A stretch of 64,000 bases of DNA from contig NZ_WPIN01000014.1 of the NCBI RefSeq assembly GCF_009754945.1, positions 1 to 64,000 on the forward strand. The letters are read 5' to 3'. Source of the DNA: Spirosoma arboris (GTDB taxonomy: Bacteria; Bacteroidota; Bacteroidia; Cytophagales; Spirosomataceae). Below are positions 32,157 to 40,759 of the stretch, one piece after another. The translations under genes were made by a program, and so were the position numbers. How positions within the stretch are numbered: the first letter of the stretch is position 1; every line of letters starts with the position of its first letter. Under the pieces are notes generated by a model. That model was not told the DNA's origin and did no database searches. It saw nothing but the letters and a program-made list of their open reading frames with translations.

Positions 32157-33185
32157 ATGCACACTGCACTACCCTTGTTACTATTGTCCAGCCTGGTCCT
32201 GACAATAGTTGCCTGCGCTCCACGGTACAAAGGCCCGGTTACCGATCATTTCGACGGAAAGAAATTCTTTAATCCGGGTATGCCGGAGCAAACATCGGGT
32301 GGTTTACTCAAATGGCTATTGCATCGGGACAAAGGCCCCTGGCCAGAGCAACCCGACGCCTTTGTGGGCTCCCGACCTGCCACACGCATTGAAGGCGATA
32401 GCCTGGTGCTCACTTTTGTCAATCATTCTACCTTTCTAATCCAGACAAACGGACTTAACATTCTAACCGATCCGGTCTGGTCGAAACGTGTTGGGCCAAC
32501 GTCATGGCTGGGCATCAAGCGCAAACGTCCGCCAGGACTTCGGTTTGAGGAATTACCTCCAATTGACGTAGTCCTGCTCAGCCATAATCACTATGACCAC
32601 CTCGATTTGCCCACCATCAGGAAATTAGTGAAAGCGTATAACCCGCTCTTTGTTACACCGCTGGGTGTGTCATATCTGCCTAAATCGGTAAAGGGTCGTA
32701 CAACCCGCGAACTCGACTGGAATGATACGTTACAGATCAATGAGAAACTTCGGCTTACCTGCACCCAGGCGCAGCATTTCAGCAATCGGGGTATGGGCGA
32801 CCGCGATGAAACCCTCTGGTGCGGTTACCTGCTTCATACCAGTTTCGGGACAACCTATTTCTGTGGCGACAGCGGCTATGGTCCCCATTTTAAGCGCATT
32901 GGTGAGCAGGCGGGTGGGCCGATAAAACTGGCGTTGCTGCCTATTGGCTCATATCGGCCCGAATGGTTTATGGCGCCTGTTCACGTGTCGCCTGCCGGAG
33001 CCGTGCAGGCATTTATTGACCTAAAAGCTACCCAGGCGGTCGGCATTCATTTCGGGACGTTTCAGCAGGGCGACGATGGTTTAGCTGAGCCTGTTGATGA
33101 TTTGCGAAAATCCTTGCGCGAGAAGAAGATTGCTGAAGAAAAATTTCTGGTTCCGAAAGAAGGCCACCCAATGGTGTTTAAATAA
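32157..33185 (+). CDS. Exported metallo-beta-lactamase-fold hydrolase (NAPE-PLD-like)
   Basis: A 342-residue lipoprotein. The signal peptide ends in LTIVAC (lipobox Cys), so it is envelope-anchored. The MBL domain carries HNHYDHLDLPT (H-x-H-x-D-H zinc site), QAQHFSNRG with a further His, CGDSGYGPHF, and a late GIHFGTF His. It resembles the NAPE-PLD/UlaG branch of lactonases and phosphodiesterases, which work on N-acyl phospholipids or cyclic esters. The natural substrate is unknown. Its stop is 1 base from the stop of the convergent bestrophin gene. The ATG at 32157 is preferred to that at 32139, giving MHTALPLLLLSSLV. Confidence 0.88.
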   Translation: MHTALPLLLLSSLVLTIVACAPRYKGPVTDHFDGKKFFNPGMPEQTSGGLLKWLLHRDKGPWPEQPDAFVGSRPATRIEGDSLVLTFVNHSTFLIQTNGLNILTDPVWSKRVGPTSWLGIKRKRPPGLRFEELPPIDVVLLSHNHYDHLDLPTIRKLVKAYNPLFVTPLGVSYLPKSVKGRTTRELDWNDTLQINEKLRLTCTQAQHFSNRGMGDRDETLWCGYLLHTSFGTTYFCGDSGYGPHFKRIGEQAGGPIKLALLPIGSYRPEWFMAPVHVSPAGAVQAFIDLKATQAVGIHFGTFQQGDDGLAEPVDDLRKSLREKKIAEEKFLVPKEGHPMVFK

Positions 33186-33186
33186 G

Positions 33187-34194
33187 CTACAATAAAATAT
33201 TATTAACTGCCTGAATAGCAGGTGGAATGTCTGTTTCGTCGAGCATTTCGCGGAGGTCGATTTCGATGGTGCGGCTCATGGAGGTAATGGGCGTGTCGTT
33301 GGCTCCACCTTCGAATGGATTCTCAGTGCTTTCTCCAACCTGCTCCAGGCTCATGAATACCCACGACACCAGCACGCCAAACGGAATAGTCAGCCAGACG
33401 ATATGCTCACCCAATTTGTCGAATTCTTTTAACAAACCAAACGGAACTAGCCACACAAACAGGCGAATAAACAGGCCATTGATAGTGGCAAATTGACGAG
33501 GGTAGGGGAAATTCTTAATTCGCTCGCTCTTGCCCTGATGCTCATACAGTTCTTTCAGCATCAGCGCCAGTTCTATATAGCGATAATTCTCGATCCAACC
33601 CTGGTCGACCAGCTCCCGAAGCTGTTTTGATTGAAGACTAATCAACTGTGTGGCCCGATTTTTTTTGCTCAGTACATAGTCAGCTTCCTGAGTAGATACT
33701 AATTTCCTGAGTTCATCGGCCAGATTGCTTTCCCGTTCAGTGATTTTATAAAACTTCTGATACTCAGCATTGTACTCTTTGTCAATGTTTTCCCAGACCC
33801 GCGATTCCCGCAGTTGAAATCGTAAAGCGGTTAGCCAGGCTATGTGCCTGTAAATGAGTTGCTGATGGATGGCTTTAGAATCAGCGCCCGATGCTGCTGG
33901 GTTACGGACAAAATCCCGAATCATGATGCCCAGACTCCGACTGCTGTTGACTATGCCTCCCCAAATCTGACGGGCTTCCCAGGAGCGGGCATAAGTCGCA
34001 TTATTACGAAATCCGGCAATAAATGCAGCTGCCGTACCTAGCAAAGCAATGGGTACCCAGGGCATGCCCAGCCATGTAAAGCCGATCACCTGATAAAGAA
34101 CCGTTACGCCCGTATTAATGGCAATTAACCAGTATAAATTCTGGCGTGTCCAAACTATAAATTCCTTTAAGGTATACTTTCTTCCAGCGTGCAT
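33187..34194 (-). CDS. Bestrophin-family anion channel
   Basis: A 335-residue inner-membrane protein of the bestrophin/UPF0187 family. It has four helices: NLYWLIAINTGVTVLYQVIG, MPWVPIALLGTAAAFIAGFR, a central pair from about residue 225 (LFVWLVPFGLLKEF) and a final one (VWLTIPFGVLVSWVFM). Typical features are NNATYARSWEARQIWGGIVN near the first repeat and the late EQVGESTENPFEG motif. The frame extends to 34290 only through a family B inverted repeat, so the ATG at 34194 (MHAGRKYTLKEF) is the real start. It probably conducts chloride or other small anions. Confidence 0.9.
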   Translation of the reverse strand: MHAGRKYTLKEFIVWTRQNLYWLIAINTGVTVLYQVIGFTWLGMPWVPIALLGTAAAFIAGFRNNATYARSWEARQIWGGIVNSSRSLGIMIRDFVRNPAASGADSKAIHQQLIYRHIAWLTALRFQLRESRVWENIDKEYNAEYQKFYKITERESNLADELRKLVSTQEADYVLSKKNRATQLISLQSKQLRELVDQGWIENYRYIELALMLKELYEHQGKSERIKNFPYPRQFATINGLFIRLFVWLVPFGLLKEFDKLGEHIVWLTIPFGVLVSWVFMSLEQVGESTENPFEGGANDTPITSMSRTIEIDLREMLDETDIPPAIQAVNNILL

Positions 34195-34200
34195 GGTGGT

Positions 34201-34303
34201 GGTGTAGTGTGTGTAGTAAGTGAAGTGGTGGAGTGAGTGAAGTGGGTGTAATAGTGGCCTAACTTCACTTATTACACTTACTTCACTCACTCTACTACAC
34301 TAA
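34201..34303. repeat. Long imperfect inverted repeat, family B
   Basis: The core arm GAGTGAGTGAAGTGGGTGTA (from about 34231) pairs with TTACACTTACTTCACTCACTC in the right half (34271-34292) with few mismatches. Outer GTGTAGTG/ACTACAC words extend the pairing to about 34201 and 34303. It lies between the GNAT gene (whose stop is included in the right end) and the bestrophin gene, both on the reverse strand. Confidence 0.8.
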
Positions 34304-34803
34304 TTTAATTTTTTCTCATAGGCCAGGAATCGTAATCCAGGACGAAAACCAAGTGTGATTTCTCCGGCATACTGATACCCTAGTTTCGGAAAGAGTTTCT
34401 GAGTGCCCTGGTTCTCAGAATTGGTATCAATGCGTAGAAACTTGATGCCCCGTTCAAGCGCGAGCTGTTCGGCTTGCTCCAGCAAAGCAACAGCTACGCC
34501 TTGTCCACGAAAAGCGGGATCAACAGCCAGCCGATGCGTAACAACCGCTCGCTGACTGAGGTCGAAGCCGACCTGAGCATACTCGGGCTCCTGATCTTCG
34601 GTTAGAGCCGCTACACCTGCGAGCTGACCATCAATGTCGGCCACCCAAAGCTGTGCTTTCGTAATGTCGTTTCCGAAGACTGTTTCGTTGGGGTAATGGT
34701 CGTCCCACTGAAAATTACCCGTTTCGTGCATAAGTGGTATAACATTCTTTAACAGGTTCAGTAAAGCTGGGATATCGGCAGTAGTAGCAGGGCGAATGGT
34801 CAT
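34300..34803 (-). CDS. GNAT-family N-acetyltransferase
   Basis: A 167-residue acetyltransferase. It starts MTIRPATTADIPALLNLL, and the acetyl-CoA site is in VTHRLAVDPAFRGQGVAVALLEQAEQLA (R-G-x-G-x-A). The following strand (FLRIDTNSENQGTQKLFPKLGY) is characteristic. No substrate can be deduced; small amines or protein N-termini are options. The gene lies in a reverse-strand series with a cupin protein upstream and bestrophin downstream, without obvious functional coupling. Confidence 0.9.
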   Translation of the reverse strand: MTIRPATTADIPALLNLLKNVIPLMHETGNFQWDDHYPNETVFGNDITKAQLWVADIDGQLAGVAALTEDQEPEYAQVGFDLSQRAVVTHRLAVDPAFRGQGVAVALLEQAEQLALERGIKFLRIDTNSENQGTQKLFPKLGYQYAGEITLGFRPGLRFLAYEKKLN

Positions 34804-34829
34804 GGATGAATAAGCGTAGTTCGGTGTTT

Positions 34830-35210
34830 TTAAAAATTAGGATTAGTTTCTCTAGCCACAACAATACGATCCCCATGACTTTTCGGCATCGATGTCACGG
34901 TGAAAACGACGTCATTTGAAGAGTCATTGCGCATTTGATGCGGGACTAATGGTGGGATTTCAATGCCCTCATTAGCCTTTAGGTGAATTGTTTCCTGGCC
35001 AATCTCCATGGTTGCTTCACCCGCTAGTACAAAGAAAAACTGGTGTGACTTCTGGTGATAATGCTTCACCTCAACCGTACCCGGTGGCATTCGTTCCTGA
35101 ATGATACTCAGTGAATCTGACTTCACTAAATGCCAGCCATCGCACTGGTCACCCCAGGTATAATGCTCCGCATTTTGGGTGGAAATGGGTTGAAGAGATT
35201 CCTCCTTCAT
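34830..35210 (-). CDS. Cupin domain protein
   Basis: A 126-residue single cupin. Motif 1 is GTVEVKHYHQKSHQFFFVLAG (His-x-His with later His, as metal ligands), followed by the typical EATMEIGQETIHLKANEG turn. Motif 2 is IPPLVPHQMRNDSSNDVVF with its His. The small size and single barrel suggest a metal-dependent dioxygenase-like or sugar-isomerase-like role, or a ligand-binding function. No catalytic role can be stated from sequence. It is cytosolic, 26 bases upstream of the GNAT gene, so the two are probably cotranscribed. Confidence 0.88.
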   Translation of the reverse strand: MKEESLQPISTQNAEHYTWGDQCDGWHLVKSDSLSIIQERMPPGTVEVKHYHQKSHQFFFVLAGEATMEIGQETIHLKANEGIEIPPLVPHQMRNDSSNDVVFTVTSMPKSHGDRIVVARETNPNF

Positions 35211-35228
35211 TGCTTATGTATACGCTGC

Positions 35229-37124
35229 TTATTTCCCTTCTTTCAGCATTTCTACCACTAGCGTCAACTCATTAACGGTGGCTTCCGGGTCGCCCGAAAA
35301 CCCGATTTGACGGTAGCGCACGCGACCATTGGGTCCAATCACCACCTTCGTCGGAATTCCCTGAACTTTATAGGCGTTAGCTACTTTCTGCTGCGTGTCG
35401 AGCGGCACAACGAAATTGTAAGGGTGTTTGTCCATGAACGAATGAACTCGTTGTAAGGGGCCGCCTTCGCGTGTATTGACAAATAGAAACCGAACGTTTG
35501 GATCATTCTGAAATCGGGTTTGCGCCTGTTGCATGGCTGGGAACGACGCAATGCAAGGCCCGCACCAGGTAGCCCAAAAATCAAGCACAATCACTTTTCC
35601 TTTAAAGGCCGACGACGAAATGGTGCGTCCCAGCAAGTCGGTGAGGGCAAAGGCGGGAGCGGGTTCATTAATTAGCTTCTCCTGAAGTTCATCGCGCTGG
35701 TCGGCCTTAATGTCGGCTTCGAGGTTGGCTAAATAAGCATCCGCTTTTGCAGGAGTATTGCCCGGTTGTTTGGCATACCAGTCGCGTAATGTGGTTTTTA
35801 GACCTGATGTCGCCTTGTCCACTTGTATTGCGGCTTCAACCATTGGGAGCGCATCGGTAGCATGGTTTGTACGAAGGGCACAAAGGAAATAGCGTTCATT
35901 AGTGCGCGGGTCGCTATTCTCGGCATCGTCGGGATTAATAACATCCTGATAAACCGTATAGGCTTCAGCGTATTTGCCCTGTTGTTCCAGCGTACGGGCG
36001 TAGGTATTCATCAACTGCCGTTGTCGGGTCTGTCTTTCTGCTTCCCAATTGCCCGGTGCGACCCTGGGTTTAGCATGTGCTTTTAGAACTGTCAGCGCGT
36101 GCTTAATCAGTTGCTCAGCTTCGGGTAATGATCGCCGTTCTTCCGCTAATTGATAGGCTATGGTGTTCAGAACCAGTACATCTGTTTGTGTCGTGGGTTG
36201 CTGCTCAACAAATGCAACTAACCCACGAATGTCGTTATTTTTGAAGTACCCGTTGGTCATGATTACCGCCAGGTCGGACAAATGTGATGAGGTTGGAAAT
36301 TCATGAACAAAGGCTTCGTACGCGGCTTTCTGGCGATTCCAATCCGTTTGGGCCCGGATGGCTATGGCGCGGTCTTTCTGCACTAATGAACCGGCAGGTT
36401 CCACTGTTTTCTGGCGCTCGCGTAGCGCATTGACTTTCTGAAAGTCGCCTAAACTTTCGTACAATTTTGACGCATCTGTCAATTCAGCAAGCGTTGGGTT
36501 TGGGCGAGATGCCAGATAAGCCTCAATCTCGTTTTTTACTTTAGGTCCATAGCCGAGTTTCCTCTGCTTAATCAGAGCCGCTAAATGATCGGACCAGTAT
36601 AAAGGGCGTAGGTCAGGATTTTGCGCCAGTTCATGCTCATATAGCGTAACGACCCAGGTTGGATCGAAGCGGGTATTCGTTTCGTTCAGAAAATGACTAC
36701 GGGTAAATACTGATGCCTGACCACCAGTAGCATGCGGTACAATCCGGCCTGATGCATCATTAACTGGAATGACATAAAATTGCCCACAATTGAGATCAGT
36801 GCGTTGTGGCAGCTTACTGTTTCGGAAAAACAGCATTGTTCCGGTAGCATCTTTTGTTGGAATGTAAAGCTCTCCAACGTAATCAGCTCCCTGCCGCACT
36901 AACGTGACGGTCGTTGGCTTGCTGATTTGCATCATGTTAGGCGCTCCATAGCGTACGTACCGCCCTTCAAGTGTGCTGTCTTTAGCTAAAGGCGTCGTTT
37001 GTGGGCTATACGTAAAGGAAACGATCTGCCCAAGCTGTGGTCGTTCCGGGGAAAAACAGAATTGAGCAGATGCTGAAAAACAGCATGTCAGCAGTAAGAA
37101 GACGACACCGAAAATTAATCGCAT
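35229..37124 (-). CDS. TlpA-like thioredoxin-domain protein with TPR-like region
   Basis: A 631-residue exported protein. Signal peptide: MRLIFGVVFLLLTCCFSASA, cleaved at about residue 20. An N-terminal beta-rich domain is followed by helical TPR-like repeats (about 200-430, AKPRVAPGNWEAERQTRQRQ; EQQGKYAEAYTVYQDVI). A C-terminal TlpA/thioredoxin domain (about 490-625) carries LDFWATWCGPCIASFPAMQ, and the cis-Pro region is in VQGIPTKVVIGPNG. It is a periplasmic disulfide reductase or isomerase with a large partner-binding part, a common Bacteroidota architecture. It starts 21 bases after the symporter gene, so cotranscription is likely. Confidence 0.9.
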   Translation of the reverse strand: MRLIFGVVFLLLTCCFSASAQFCFSPERPQLGQIVSFTYSPQTTPLAKDSTLEGRYVRYGAPNMMQISKPTTVTLVRQGADYVGELYIPTKDATGTMLFFRNSKLPQRTDLNCGQFYVIPVNDASGRIVPHATGGQASVFTRSHFLNETNTRFDPTWVVTLYEHELAQNPDLRPLYWSDHLAALIKQRKLGYGPKVKNEIEAYLASRPNPTLAELTDASKLYESLGDFQKVNALRERQKTVEPAGSLVQKDRAIAIRAQTDWNRQKAAYEAFVHEFPTSSHLSDLAVIMTNGYFKNNDIRGLVAFVEQQPTTQTDVLVLNTIAYQLAEERRSLPEAEQLIKHALTVLKAHAKPRVAPGNWEAERQTRQRQLMNTYARTLEQQGKYAEAYTVYQDVINPDDAENSDPRTNERYFLCALRTNHATDALPMVEAAIQVDKATSGLKTTLRDWYAKQPGNTPAKADAYLANLEADIKADQRDELQEKLINEPAPAFALTDLLGRTISSSAFKGKVIVLDFWATWCGPCIASFPAMQQAQTRFQNDPNVRFLFVNTREGGPLQRVHSFMDKHPYNFVVPLDTQQKVANAYKVQGIPTKVVIGPNGRVRYRQIGFSGDPEATVNELTLVVEMLKEGK

Positions 37125-37145
37125 AACGTTAAAAATAAACTTGTT

Positions 37146-38609
37146 TTATACGGCTACTGGTTCTTCTTTTCGCACGGGTTTCGATACGGCCCATAAGCCA
37201 ATAAACGTGAACAATCCGTTGAGTAGCAGGCGTTCAAAGCCAAACTGATAACCACCAAACCAGGACGCTGAGTTTTCATTGACAATGTAGGTTAGCACGG
37301 GTGATGCCAGACAGATGAACGGCACAAGCCGATCAATAACCGGACGCTGGCTGAAAATACCAAAGGCATAAAGCCCTAATAATGGCCCGTAGGTATAGCC
37401 TGCAATATCAAAAACAGCCGTGATAACTTCCTTACTATTGAGTTGACGGAAAACAATGATGACAATATAAAACAATAGCGAGAAGCCAATGTGCACGATG
37501 TGTTTGATCCGGGATCGTTCAACTTCAGGGCGTTTCTCCACGTCCATGAAATCTACACAGAAAGAGGTTGTCAGGGCTGTTAGAGCAGAGTCGGCGCTAG
37601 CGTATGTAGCGGCTGTAATGCCCAGCAGGAACGTAATGGCAACCACAAGGCCAAGGTGATTCAAGGCTAGCATCGGGTATAGATCATCGGTACGGGCCGG
37701 AATCTCGATGCCTTCGCGTTGGGCATACACGTACAACAACACGCCGAGCGAGAGGAACATAAAGTTGACGAAAACGAGCGTAACCGTAAACCAGAACATG
37801 TTCTTCTGGGCCTCGCCAATATTTTTGCAGGTCAGGTTTTTCTGCATCAGATCCTGATCCAGACCTGTCATCACAATAGCGATGAACGCCCCCGAAATGA
37901 ATTGCTTGAAAAAGTTCTTCGGGTCGTTGCCATCCCAGTAAAATACCTGTGACATTGAACTATTTTTCACGGTCTGTACTAACCCACCGAACGATAAACC
38001 CAGTTCTTGAGAGATCAGAATAATGGTCAATACGACAGCTGTAACCAGAAATACAGTTTGGAGTGTATCCGTTACAATAATGGTTTTAACGCCCCCTTTG
38101 AATGTGTAAATCCAGATTAATCCGATTGTAATGAACACCGAAACCTCGAACGGAATACCTAGTGCGTTGAATAATGCAATCTGCAACACACCAGCCGCCA
38201 CATAGAGTCGAACGGCTGAACCTACTGTTCGGGCGAGCAGGAAGAAACCAGCTCCGGATTTGTACGACCAGAACCCAAATCGCTTTTCAAGGTAGCCGTA
38301 AATCGAAATCAGATTGAGTCGGTAATAAAGCGGCATCAGCACCGAACCGATCACAAAATAGCCAACTATATAGCCTAGTACGACCTGGAAATATGAAAAC
38401 CCGATTTTACCTACGGCTCCCGGTACCGAAATGAAAGTAACCCCTGACAGCGAGGTGCCTATCATACCGAAAGCCACTAACCACCAGGGTGATTGGCGGT
38501 TAGCCGTAAAAAAAGCGTTGGTATCAGCTCCTCGGGCCGTGTAAAACGAGACGGCAATCAGCATCCCGAAATAAGCTACTAAAATCACTAAAGCGAGGGT
38601 AGTATTCAT
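37146..38609 (-). CDS. Sodium:solute symporter (SSS family)
   Basis: A 487-residue inner-membrane transporter with about 13 helices. Typical parts: LVILVAYFGMLIAVSFYTARGA at the start; SPWWLVAFGMIGTSLSGVTFISVPG (the family's second-helix signature); GLDQDLMQKNLTCKNIGEAQKN; and LLGITAATYASADSALTALTTSFCVDF with the sodium-site Ser/Ala residues. It belongs to the sialic-acid/sugar/proline symporter superfamily; the solute cannot be told. It is the first gene of a reverse-strand group and is followed by the TlpA-like gene. Confidence 0.93.
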   Translation of the reverse strand: MNTTLALVILVAYFGMLIAVSFYTARGADTNAFFTANRQSPWWLVAFGMIGTSLSGVTFISVPGAVGKIGFSYFQVVLGYIVGYFVIGSVLMPLYYRLNLISIYGYLEKRFGFWSYKSGAGFFLLARTVGSAVRLYVAAGVLQIALFNALGIPFEVSVFITIGLIWIYTFKGGVKTIIVTDTLQTVFLVTAVVLTIILISQELGLSFGGLVQTVKNSSMSQVFYWDGNDPKNFFKQFISGAFIAIVMTGLDQDLMQKNLTCKNIGEAQKNMFWFTVTLVFVNFMFLSLGVLLYVYAQREGIEIPARTDDLYPMLALNHLGLVVAITFLLGITAATYASADSALTALTTSFCVDFMDVEKRPEVERSRIKHIVHIGFSLLFYIVIIVFRQLNSKEVITAVFDIAGYTYGPLLGLYAFGIFSQRPVIDRLVPFICLASPVLTYIVNENSASWFGGYQFGFERLLLNGLFTFIGLWAVSKPVRKEEPVAV

Positions 38610-38734
38610 GTATTGAATTGGTGATCTACGAAGTACGAGCTACGATTTCAGCGAGCATCTGAAAGCAACTTTTTGCGCTCAAATAAGGTTGTTTTAGTAT
38701 ACGGATAAGGTTTTTAAAACTGCCCGTTTTTCCG

Positions 38735-38742
38735 TAAATTTG
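38735..38742 (+). promoter_or_regulatory. -7 element of clpS
   Basis: TAAATTTG fits TAnnTTTG exactly, 26 bases before the clpS ATG. A clear -33 box is not evident. Confidence 0.55.
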
Positions 38743-38767
38743 CTAAGTAAACACGCTTTTCGATCCC

Positions 38768-39058
38768 ATGCAACCTTTTGAAGAAAACGACTGGTCGACC
38801 GATGTAGATGTACTCGATGATGTAGTTGAAACCGACGTCCATAACCTTGTGGTTTTCAATGACGATGTCAATACGTTTGAACACGTTATTGATACCTTGA
38901 TCGACGTTTGTGAACATACACAGGAACAGGCCGAACAATGCACCCTATTGATCCATTACAAAGGCAAGTGCGCTGTCAAAAACGGTTCATGGGAAGAACT
39001 TGTGCCCATGCGTAACGAGATCTGCCGGCGAGGCATCTCTGCTGAAGTCTTAAACTAA
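38768..39058 (+). CDS. clpS: Clp protease adaptor ClpS
   Basis: A 96-residue adaptor that binds N-degron substrates and hands them to ClpAP-type machines. The folded domain begins at NLVVFNDDVNTFEHVIDTLI (N-degron pocket with the typical NDD and Thr), followed by TLLIHYKGKCAV and a C-terminal helix (RNEICRRGISAEV). The first 25 residues are acidic and flexible (ENDWSTDVDVLDDVVETD) and would thread into the ATPase. It ends at 39058 in the inverted repeat that leads to recR. Confidence 0.93.
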   Translation: MQPFEENDWSTDVDVLDDVVETDVHNLVVFNDDVNTFEHVIDTLIDVCEHTQEQAEQCTLLIHYKGKCAVKNGSWEELVPMRNEICRRGISAEVLN

Positions 39059-39062
39059 TGAT

Positions 39063-39142
39063 GAATGATGAATTATGAATGATTTGCCAGAACGGTGATT
39101 TCTGTTTGTAATTCATCATTTATCATTCATAATTCATCATTC
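39063..39142. repeat. Long inverted repeat, family A, upstream of recR
   Basis: GAATGATGAATTATGAATGAT (39063-39083) and its perfect reverse complement at 39122-39142 (21 bp) are separated by 38 bases. The right arm ends 2 bases before the TTG start of recR, so the repeat would sequester the recR initiation region in RNA. Same family as 9680-9754 and 50550-50619. Confidence 0.85.
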
Positions 39143-39144
39143 TC

Positions 39145-39756
39145 TTGGAATACCCCTCCAAACTTATAGAAGACGCAGTTAACGAGGTGTCGAAACTGCC
39201 GGGAATTGGGAAAAAAACTGCGCTCCGGCTGGTATTGCATCTCCTTAAACGGGATGAAGACCAAACAGAACTATTGGCTCAGAGCTTAACGGCCATGCGT
39301 ACGAAGGTTAAATATTGCCGAAAGTGCCATAACCTGTCTGATCACGATTTGTGTACCATTTGTGCCAGCCACAAACGCGATCAGTCATTGATTTGCGTTG
39401 TTGAAGACACGAGGGATGTGCTGGCCATTGAGAATACAGCTCAGTTTAAAGGGCTCTATCATGTGCTGGGTGGCATCATTTCGCCCGTTGAGGGGGTAGG
39501 TCCGAGCGATTTGCAGATCGATTCACTCATGGCTCGGTTGCGCGGTTCCGAAGGCGAACAGGTGCGTGAAATTATCCTGGCCATCAGCCCTACCATGGAA
39601 GGGGATACAACCGCTTTTTATCTCCAAAAGAAGCTCAAGCCTTTTAATATCAAAATCTCGACCATTGCCCGTGGTGTTCCTATTGGGGGCGATCTCGAAT
39701 ACGCCGACGAGATAACGCTTGGCCGAAGTATTCTGAGCCGGATTGCGTACGAATAA
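39145..39756 (+). CDS. recR: Recombination protein RecR
   Basis: A 203-residue RecR, part of the RecFOR pathway that loads RecA on gapped DNA. The N-terminal helix-hairpin-helix (KLPGIGKKTALRLVLHLL) is followed by the zinc finger CRKCHNLSDHDLCTICAS, with four Cys. The Toprim domain is VVEDTRDVLAIENTAQFKG, then YHVLGGIISPVEGVGPSDL, and the Walker-like C-terminal motif is in TIARGVPIGGDLEYAD. Length is normal. The start is TTG at 39145 (MEYPSKLIEDA), with no in-frame ATG upstream. The preceding inverted repeat leaves only 2 bases between arm and start codon. Confidence 0.95.
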   Translation: MEYPSKLIEDAVNEVSKLPGIGKKTALRLVLHLLKRDEDQTELLAQSLTAMRTKVKYCRKCHNLSDHDLCTICASHKRDQSLICVVEDTRDVLAIENTAQFKGLYHVLGGIISPVEGVGPSDLQIDSLMARLRGSEGEQVREIILAISPTMEGDTTAFYLQKKLKPFNIKISTIARGVPIGGDLEYADEITLGRSILSRIAYE

Positions 39757-39787
39757 ACTCTGGCTCCAGTTCCAGAAATAGATGCGA

Positions 39788-39812
39788 TTGGCATCAAAAA
39801 CTCGTTTCTTTG
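39788..39812 (+). promoter_or_regulatory. Possible promoter of the superoxide dismutase gene
   Basis: A TTG at 39788-39790 is followed after 14 bases by TTTCTTTG (39805-39812), one mismatch from TAnnTTTG. It would give a leader of about 115 bases that contains a perfect GACCTAAGGTC palindrome at 39883-39893. Confidence 0.4.
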
Positions 39813-39931
39813 CGGCTGTGACCTTGGGTTGTTGAACATTTGCCCATTTACAGGGTTTTGCTTAATGGCTCTCGTGGTCGCAGACCTAAGGTCGTAGACA
39901 CTTTTTGTTTCTCCCAAAACCAATCATTCGC

Positions 39932-40627
39932 ATGAATCGCTCCGAGTTTTTGAAACTGGCATTCGGTACTTCAGCCAGCTTGATAGCCTTCCGTTCTCTT
40001 GGCTTTGCACCTGCTCAGGCAGAAGGACCGTTTAAACTGGCTCCATTGCCTTATGATGCTGGCGCGCTTGAACCACATATCGATAAAATGACCATGGAAA
40101 TCCACCACGACAAACACCATAAGGCGTATGTGGATAACCTCAATAAGGCCGTTGCTGGAACCGATATGGCGAAGATGGACATTGAAGCCCTGGTGAAAAG
40201 TGTGACAACCAGCACTCCGGCGGCTGTTCGCAACAATGCAGGAGGGCACTGGAATCATACGTTCTTCTGGAACATTATGGGCCCCAACGCGGGTGGCTCA
40301 CCGAAGGGTGCATTGACCGAAGCCATTAATAAGAAATATACATCGTTCGATAATTTCAAAACCGAGTGGGGTAAGGCAGCAACGGGTCGCTTTGGTTCTG
40401 GCTGGGTGTGGCTCATCAAGAATGGTAACGATGTCGAAATAATTTCGACGCCTAATCAGGACAATCCATTAATGGCGTTGGCAGAGAAAAAAGGAACACC
40501 TGTCCTGGGCCTTGATGTTTGGGAACATGCATATTACCTGAAATACCAGAATCGTCGTCCCGAATATGTTACAGCCTTCTGGAACGTTGTTGACTGGAAT
40601 AAAGTAGGAAAGAATTTCGGAGCGTAA
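39932..40627 (+). CDS. sodA: Exported Fe/Mn superoxide dismutase
   Basis: A 231-residue SOD. The body is standard: LAPLPYDAGALEPHIDKMTM, His58 in IHHDKHHKAYVDNLN, the second His in GGHWNHTFFWN, and the Asp and His of GLDVWEHAYYLKYQN, giving all four metal ligands. Unlike cytosolic SODs it begins with a signal-like tail (MNRSEFLKLAFGTSASLIAF up to the Ala-x-Ala at 28-30), so the enzyme probably acts in the periplasm. The ATG at 39932 is preferred to that at 39905. Metal choice between Fe and Mn cannot be read from sequence. Confidence 0.94.
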   Translation: MNRSEFLKLAFGTSASLIAFRSLGFAPAQAEGPFKLAPLPYDAGALEPHIDKMTMEIHHDKHHKAYVDNLNKAVAGTDMAKMDIEALVKSVTTSTPAAVRNNAGGHWNHTFFWNIMGPNAGGSPKGALTEAINKKYTSFDNFKTEWGKAATGRFGSGWVWLIKNGNDVEIISTPNQDNPLMALAEKKGTPVLGLDVWEHAYYLKYQNRRPEYVTAFWNVVDWNKVGKNFGA

Positions 40628-40645
40628 TCGGCTAGAGTAAGGGAC

Positions 40646-40721
40646 GTAAGTGAAAGTAAGTGGAGTGGGTGAAGTAAGTGCTATATGCACTACTCCATCC
40701 ACTCCACTTACTTTCACTTAC
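40646..40721. repeat. Long inverted repeat, family B
   Basis: GTAAGTGAAAGTAAGTGGAGTGG (40646-40668) and its perfect reverse complement (40699-40721) form 23-bp arms around a 30-base loop, in which AGTGC/GCACT pairs again. It lies between the SOD gene and the 2OG-oxygenase gene, both rightward. Confidence 0.85.
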
Positions 40722-40759
40722 CCCATAAATTCATATTTTTGTGAAAATAGATTTCGTCT

